64,000 nt of DNA from Golubevia sp. BC0850 (taxonomy: Eukaryota; Basidiomycota; Exobasidiomycetes; Golubeviales; Golubeviaceae), in contig JAAVVG010000001.1 in the NCBI GenBank assembly GCA_012976225.1, positions 558,001-622,000 on the forward strand, written 5' to 3'. Below, one piece after another: positions 58,973 through 64,000 of this stretch. Made by a program: the position numbers and the translations under genes. The notes below the pieces were generated by a model that was given only the letters and a program-made list of their open reading frames with translations, was not told the DNA's origin and searched no databases. The stretch's first letter is position 1. Each line of letters begins with the position of its first letter.

Positions 58973-60558
58973 AGAGTAAAAGTAAGAGTAAGAACAAGTT
59001 CAGATTGGAGCTCCCAAAGCAGGATCGAAACTTGAAGAAGACAAGACTGAGGCTCACCTGAGAATTGAAGTCGTTGAAAGTCATAATTGGACCAGCAATA
59101 AATAACGGAGGATAAAGAACATAGACCAAAAAGTTCAAAAAGTTATATTTGGATAAATGTCTCGAGATCGAAGCTCTTTGACGTGCGATCAGCTGCGGAG
59201 AATCCGATTCTTGAGTTGTAGTATTTGTTGTTGAAGCTTGGATCGCCCAATGATAGTCTAAACCGAAAGAAACCAGTCTTAACATTGTGATGTTGAAGTT
59301 GATCTGCCACCGGGGTAGAAGACCTTGATATTGGTCCTAGGGAAAAAGATGGAAGGAATCCACTGATGAGACAAATGGGTTTCGAAGAGGGCGAGTTCCT
59401 AGACTCGACTCACCAGCATCCCTAAAGGAGGTAGAAACTTTGACCAACCGAAACCATCATTCCAGTGAACAGCAACCAACATTCCAAAGTTGAAACTCCA
59501 GATCAGAACTGGGGCGATCTGTTTTCCACCAAAAGATTTTGCGAGCCCATAATTGATCCCAAGAATTGATATGATCTTCAAAGCATTACTTCCATGCAAA
59601 GCTAGGACGAAAATCGAGATGAAACCTAAAAGGAAAGGTAGACGATTGGGGCTAGGTTTTGAAGTTGAAGTTGAAGTTGAAGTGAGAGGTCGATAACCTT
59701 CTCTTTTGGAGAATGAAGGTAGGTTTGAAACTATCTTTGAAATAGCTAGATAAACTCCCATGATTATTGTTAACAAAATGACGTAGTCTCTGAAGGATCT
59801 GTATTGGAAATCGGAATCATCCTGATTGGGGACAAGTCGGGGGAAAGTCATTAGCTCTTATCATTTCGGAAGAGGTGATTGGAGACAGCGCTCACCCTCT
59901 TGCGACCTAGGATCCAACCTTGCTTTAGATGATTTGCGAACTTGTTATAGTTGGGATTTTGCTCTGTAGGAGGCGAGGGAGAGGTAAGAGGTGTTAGAAG
60001 AAGAGAGCAACACTCTGGACAGCTCTCTCACTTTACCAGCTCGCCTTTGACTCTGGGATTAGCTCTCGACCGTTCATCAGTATAGCTATTAAGAAAGTTT
60101 CATAGCCTCGTTCCGAACCTCAAGTCACTCGTTCAGCTCATGCCCTCCCCTTCCAATGACCTTGCTCGATTTCTAGCTCGGTTCCTTTACTGACCATTGC
60201 TCAAATCACTTGGTACCCAAATCATGATGCCCACAGCCATAGCTACTATAATCTCATAGAAGATGAACTCTGGAGTTCTCCATCGGGAAGGCTTGGGAGT
60301 AGCTTGAAATTTAGTTGATTTAGGTTGTGTAGTGGTAGTGGTAGTATCATGATCTCTAGCTGACTGCTGTTGTGAGTTTGATGATTCAGGTTCGGTAGTG
60401 ACTGTAAAAGAAGTTATTCCACCTTTACCAAGAATTCTGGTTAGTATGTTATTCGATGAAGGGCTGTTGAACTGAGGAGAAGTTGAAGGTGGATAAGAAG
60501 AATTAGACATGGGATAGAAATTTGAGCTTGAGGTTTGAGCCAAATGAGTCGGCAGCAT
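57751..60558 (-). CDS. GUP1: MBOAT O-acyltransferase Gup1
   Basis: Nine exons (60558-60195, 59963-59896, 59821-59414, 59336-59058, 58920-58723, 58619-58296, 58214-58067, 57976-57910, 57790-57751) encode 631 residues. The Ser/Thr-rich N-terminus is followed by about ten hydrophobic segments. Family markers are LYPPLFIAGPIMTFNDF, RCMANNYSTLGFWRSWHRSY, NLWIVRYIYIPLGG and the catalytic-type His in FVALWHDLSFKLLTWGWL. The C-terminus is EYREEELRHGISRKC. Gup1 remodels GPI-anchor lipids by adding a long acyl chain in the endoplasmic reticulum and affects membrane and wall integrity. The start used is ATG 60558. The intron before exon 5 carries a (CT)16 tract. Divergent AP-1 sigma starts 139 bp away. 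Confidence 0.95.
58939..58970. repeat. (AG)16 microsatellite in GUP1 intron
   Basis: A perfect 32-nt dinucleotide repeat. On the coding (minus) strand it is (CT)16 lying about 18 nt upstream of the CAG acceptor ending at 58921, so it can serve as the polypyrimidine tract. Confidence 0.85.
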
Positions 60559-60697
60559 AGACAACAGTCAAAAGCCAATCCTTTATGTAGATTAATCAAT
60601 GATCACCTGTTGAAGTAGAATAGGATGTGGGTGGCAGCTGGGCTGGATAAGATAGACAGCAGCCTAATCTTTCTGCCTCCCCACTACCACCTCCAAG

Positions 60698-61020
60698 ATG
60701 GGAATCAATTGGATTTTACTAATCTCACGTCAAGGAAAAGTCAGATTAGCGAAATGGTTCACAACAATGAATCCGAAAGCTAAATCTAAAATTATCAAGG
60801 ACGTCACACAGCTAGTTCTGGCTAGAAGAGTGAGTATAGCACAAAGCAGCAAGCCAGCCAATCACTTTCTGACTACCCTTTCCCTTTCCCTTTCTCTTCC
60901 TCTCTGTAAACAGACAAGGATGTGTAACTTCTTGGAATATAAAGGTGAGCTCACCTTCTCTTTGGATGAAAAGGACCCAAGCAAGATCACATCTCGAGGA
61001 TAGGATCTCCAACTCCTCCC

Positions 61021-61060
<40 letters not shown>

Positions 61061-61958
61061 GATTCCAAAGTAGTCTATCGGCGATATGCTTCCTTATTCT
61101 TTGTGACGGGAATCTCTCAGGGGGATAATGAGCTAGTCACACTAGAGATCATTCACAGATACGTAGAGATCTTAGATAGGTACTTTGGAAATGTAAGTTT
61201 CGATGATGCTCTCCATGAGTGATTGCAGGGAGGGTCTCGAGATCAAGTTTCAGATGATGAGTTAGACTAGTGATCTGAGAAAGAGTCGCAGCTGAACAAG
61301 ATGCGGGATGCAGGGGAGAGACCAGGATCTTCCCCTTCCCTCTATCAACGCTCTCCCTTTGGCGAAGCTGACTCTTATGCCTCTTCTTCTAACTCTTTGA
61401 TGGACTTCTTTCTAATTTCTCTCTAAGGTTTGCGAGCTAGATTTGTAAGTCCAAGGCCCAGCATATCCTTCTGAGCCTCCGTCTGACTCCCTCTAATCTC
61501 AAACTAACATTTTCCCACTCCTCTTCTCTAACCTTCCCCCGCCCTCTTTTTCCCAGAATCTTCAACTTCCAGAAAGCCTACTCTGTAAGTGATAAGTCCT
61601 TTCCCCCTCGTTCTTTTAACCTCTCTGTTCTCTTCTCTTTCTTCCCTTCGTCTGACCTTTCTTCCCCTCTCATTTTTCCTGGCCCTTATAGATCCTGGAC
61701 GAGCTAATCATATCTGGAGAAATGCAGGAATCAAGCAAGAAATCAGTGTTAAGAGTAGTCAGTCAGAGTGATAGTATTGAGGAAGCAGAGAATTCAGAAG
61801 ACGTGAGTACCTCGCTACTCGTCAATCGATGTTACCTCCCCTCCCCCTCCTCCTTTTCTCTTTCTTTTGCTGATAAAGATCGGATCTACTTTCTCATGAC
61901 GTAAATCCACTTTCTCGAATCACAGTCTCTCGCCCGTATTGGAAGTAGATCTGGTTGA
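60698..61958 (+). CDS. APS1: AP-1 clathrin adaptor complex, sigma subunit
   Basis: Seven exons (60698-60829, 60914-60944, 61062-61192, 61428-61444, 61557-61584, 61692-61802, 61926-61958) encode 160 residues, the sigma-adaptin length. Diagnostic segments are [58 protein letters not shown], and [20 protein letters not shown]. Ending at GEMQESSKK rather than the AP-2 pattern marks it as AP-1 sigma1. It is the small core subunit of the trans-Golgi/endosome clathrin adaptor. Exons 4 (17 nt) and 5 (28 nt) are very small. All phases close. Confidence 0.94.
61024..61055. repeat. (TC)16 microsatellite at an APS1 3' splice site
   Basis: A perfect 32-nt repeat ending 6 nt before the CAG acceptor of intron 2; it is the polypyrimidine tract of that site. 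Confidence 0.85.
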
Positions 61959-62757
61959 TCCAGTGGAAATTGAGGTAAATCTATTTCTGATTTGAGGCGT
62001 TTCAATGAGTTGTACATATAGTCGTGGTACAGAATTACATCTTAATGATTGATTCAAAGATTCGTGCTGGTGGGGAGAATGAGACCGGGTGTTGTTGGAA
62101 GAGCTCCGATGCGTCTCTTTCAATGATACGCAAAGGATCTACATTTGAGAACCTCCCGATCTCTTGTCGATCCTGAATGAAGTGTCATCAGTCGGATGGC
62201 TTCCAATGCAGTGCAAGTTTATTCAGAGCACATGCTGCGCTAGATGACTCCCACCTCTCATCGCCATACAAAAGAGAACCTTTCTCCTACCACTTTTTCA
62301 ACTCCGCAGGGCTAGTTTCTTTGTTCAGAATACACTGATAAATTGGTGTTCAATAGCAATCCTACAAACCTTGGAAACTCTTCTAGCACTGGGAATGGGG
62401 AAGGGACTGGAAAGCCAAGTGGGAAGACGACGGGAATAATTTTGGTAAGTCTGTAGGCTCGCGTTCTACCATGCAATGGGTCTCATCACTTTCATAACAA
62501 ATGTAAAAGTGAATGCTTGACTCGTTTCGGCTCGAGTTGTCCTTTGAGTCGACGTGAATTCGCAAAAGACATGGCGGGCGAAGGCGCGAAGGTGAAAGAG
62601 TGACTTCTCACGTCGACTTTTACTTTTCCAGAGGAGAAGAATCATGAGGGACTCTGCACAGCTGATTAACTTACGAGTCCAATCCCAAAATCCGGTGATG
62701 AGTCAGGAGGTGAAAATTGTGACCACAGTACTTGTACATTTTGCGAGAAAATTGCCT
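61959..62757. other. Convergent gap between APS1 and cyclin gene
   Basis: About 800 bp. A Ser/Gly-rich open frame ending GKTTGIIL at a GTAAGT donor (about 62352-62452) resembles the exon end at 52570 but has no continuing exon that I can support. No RNA gene or repeat is seen. Confidence 0.35.
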
Positions 62758-64000
62758 TCAGAACAGAAATCTAGCTTGCTTAGGTTGATGCCTGTTTTGT
62801 CTAGCAGCAACATCATCTTGTTCATTCCCACCAAAGAGATTGACGTCACCAATATCTGTCCAGCTGGTCTTAACGAAATTGATATCTCTTCTCCTAGCAG
62901 CATTTCTTCTACCTCTTTCTTTTTCCCTCTCTTCATCAGTTTCAAGATCAGCACTTCTTTTCAAACCACTTTGAGGCCCTGCCCCGTTCGACTGAGCCTC
63001 ATCATTAAGAATTTCCAAATCTTTCTTGACTCTAAGATCTTCAACCCCTCTCAACCAAATTTTACTTTCAGTTAAAAGATGAGCTAACTCTTGACCGAAA
63101 TCCCTTAAAGTAGAATTGGAACTCTTTGAAGAGTTAGACCATTTCTCATTAATCCAATTCAAAAGAGATAGAGGTGGAGGTGAAAATGCGTGAGGAGGTA
63201 ATTTCTTGTTTGGGATTTGAGTTCCTATCTGATCCAATCCTGCTGGATCTGAAGATGGTTCAGCTGGAGAACTTGGAGAAGTAGTAAGACTGATACTTCC
63301 TGGAATCGTAGAAGGAAGAGTTTGACATGAAGAGACCAAGAGATCCAACAGAGTATGAACGACTTCTGCTCATAAGAAAGAAGAAAGCGAGAGGGAACGC
63401 CGAGGTTCAGCTCTAGGAATGAAGCGAGCTCCTTTCGTTCTGATCTTTCATTTAAGCACTCACCTTCAACGTCTTCAATGTGAGCTTTCATCTCTTCCTC
63501 CCAACCTAAAGTAGCTTCTCGATTCTCTGTTCCTTTCTGAGCCTCCGCTTCTCCACTGAAAACAGAGATGACGAAATCGGAACTCGACTTCTGTTTTGAG
63601 AAAGTCTCCCCAGATTCATTTGCCGTAAATTCTCGAACAGGGGATCTTCCTGCAGAGGATCTGGGACTTCTAAGAAGAGCAGCTAGATAGATCGAAGCGA
63701 GAGCTAGAACGCTGGGAGGATACTGGAGAGGAGTGAGAGTGCGATGACTGCAAGGGAAGAAAGGATGAAAGAAACCACGAGTTAGCTGACGTGGTTGAGA
63801 GCAACAAGAAGCTGAGAGAGAACCTACCTATCAGCGGCTATCCGCCAAGCGCTTTGCGATAGATCTCTCGAGACTGGAAAGAGGAAGAGAGGCACAAAGT
63901 CATTGAGAAGAAGTCTAAGGAAACCCTAGATAGAATAGTTAGACTCACTGTTCCATTTTCTGGAAATCTTGATGACTAGACCTAGGACCTGTTGGGCTCG
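62758..64000 (-). CDS. Cyclin, transcription/CTD-kinase type (C-terminal part; 5' end outside window)
   Basis: Five visible exons (64000-63949 partial, 63873-63828, 63747-63464, 63365-62758; phases close) encode the last part of a cyclin; the first listed runs off the window edge. Motifs are QQVLGLVIKISRKWN, DLSQSAWRIAADS and YPPSVLALASIYLAALL, the last matching the second cyclin box of cyclin K/T, Bur2 and Ctk2 type proteins. A 60-residue insertion and a charged C-terminal region (LETDEEREKERGRRNAARR) follow. Such cyclins partner Cdk9 or Cdk12-type kinases that phosphorylate RNA polymerase II. The subtype needs the missing first cyclin box. (Four exon segments are listed; the count including the edge exon is four.). 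Confidence 0.75.

Noticed and set aside
1-64000. Mobile elements, viral fossils, CRISPR arrays and rRNA
   Set aside because: No transposase, integrase, reverse transcriptase, terminal repeat pairs, spaced direct repeats or rRNA-like blocks were found by reading both strands.

Overview
This window is nuclear DNA of a fungus, most probably a basidiomycete. Almost every gene is split by short spliceosomal introns (mostly GTGAGT donors and CAG or TAG acceptors). Genes are packed at about one per 2-2.5 kb on both strands. Several families fit a basidiomycete: DUF6534-like seven-helix membrane proteins, a PAS/GATA regulator of the White Collar-2 type and a bifunctional HIS7. I cannot name the genus. 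All coordinates and exons below were assembled by hand from the reading frames and splice signals; wherever exons are listed, the phases close and the total length divides by three.

Layout: 0-6 kb holds the C-terminus of an unnamed gene, an Stm1/SERBP1-type ribosome-binding protein and ribosomal protein S3. 6-14 kb holds a large SMP/C2 lipid-transfer protein (Mug190/tricalbin type) and a divergent ribosomal protein pair, RPL32 and RPL16 (uL13). 14.8-19.4 kb holds an F-box gene interrupted by one in-frame stop, an unusual head-to-tail fusion of two UPF0045 (Ecm15-type) modules, and cytochrome c oxidase subunit VIa. 19.9-28.1 kb holds a CDCA7-like R1 zinc-finger protein, two tandem DUF6534-like membrane proteins and a MAPEG-family protein. 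28.2-36.1 kb is a divergent pair: the STH1/SNF2 chromatin-remodelling ATPase and a CofD/YvcK-like protein.

37.5-43.4 kb holds an unresolved gene, prohibitin 1, ESCRT-II subunit VPS25 and RNA polymerase subunit RPB5. 43.8-52.1 kb holds an HD-domain phosphohydrolase, the PAS/GATA regulator, HIS7 and a 4HBT thioesterase. 53.2-62 kb holds a degenerate mitochondrial-carrier protein, a secreted or vacuolar aspartic protease, GUP1 (MBOAT) and the AP-1 sigma subunit. The window ends inside a cyclin gene.

Most of these are unlinked housekeeping genes, many in head-to-head pairs with very short shared promoters; I see no biosynthetic cluster, mobile element, CRISPR array or confident RNA gene. The features most worth a second look are the in-frame UPF0045 fusion with its 11-nt microexon, the carrier that lacks all three signature acidic residues, the CDCA7-like gene with a 12-nt first coding exon, the F-box gene with a lone stop, and two stretches (37.5-38.3 kb and 52.5-53.1 kb) whose reading frames do not resolve cleanly.
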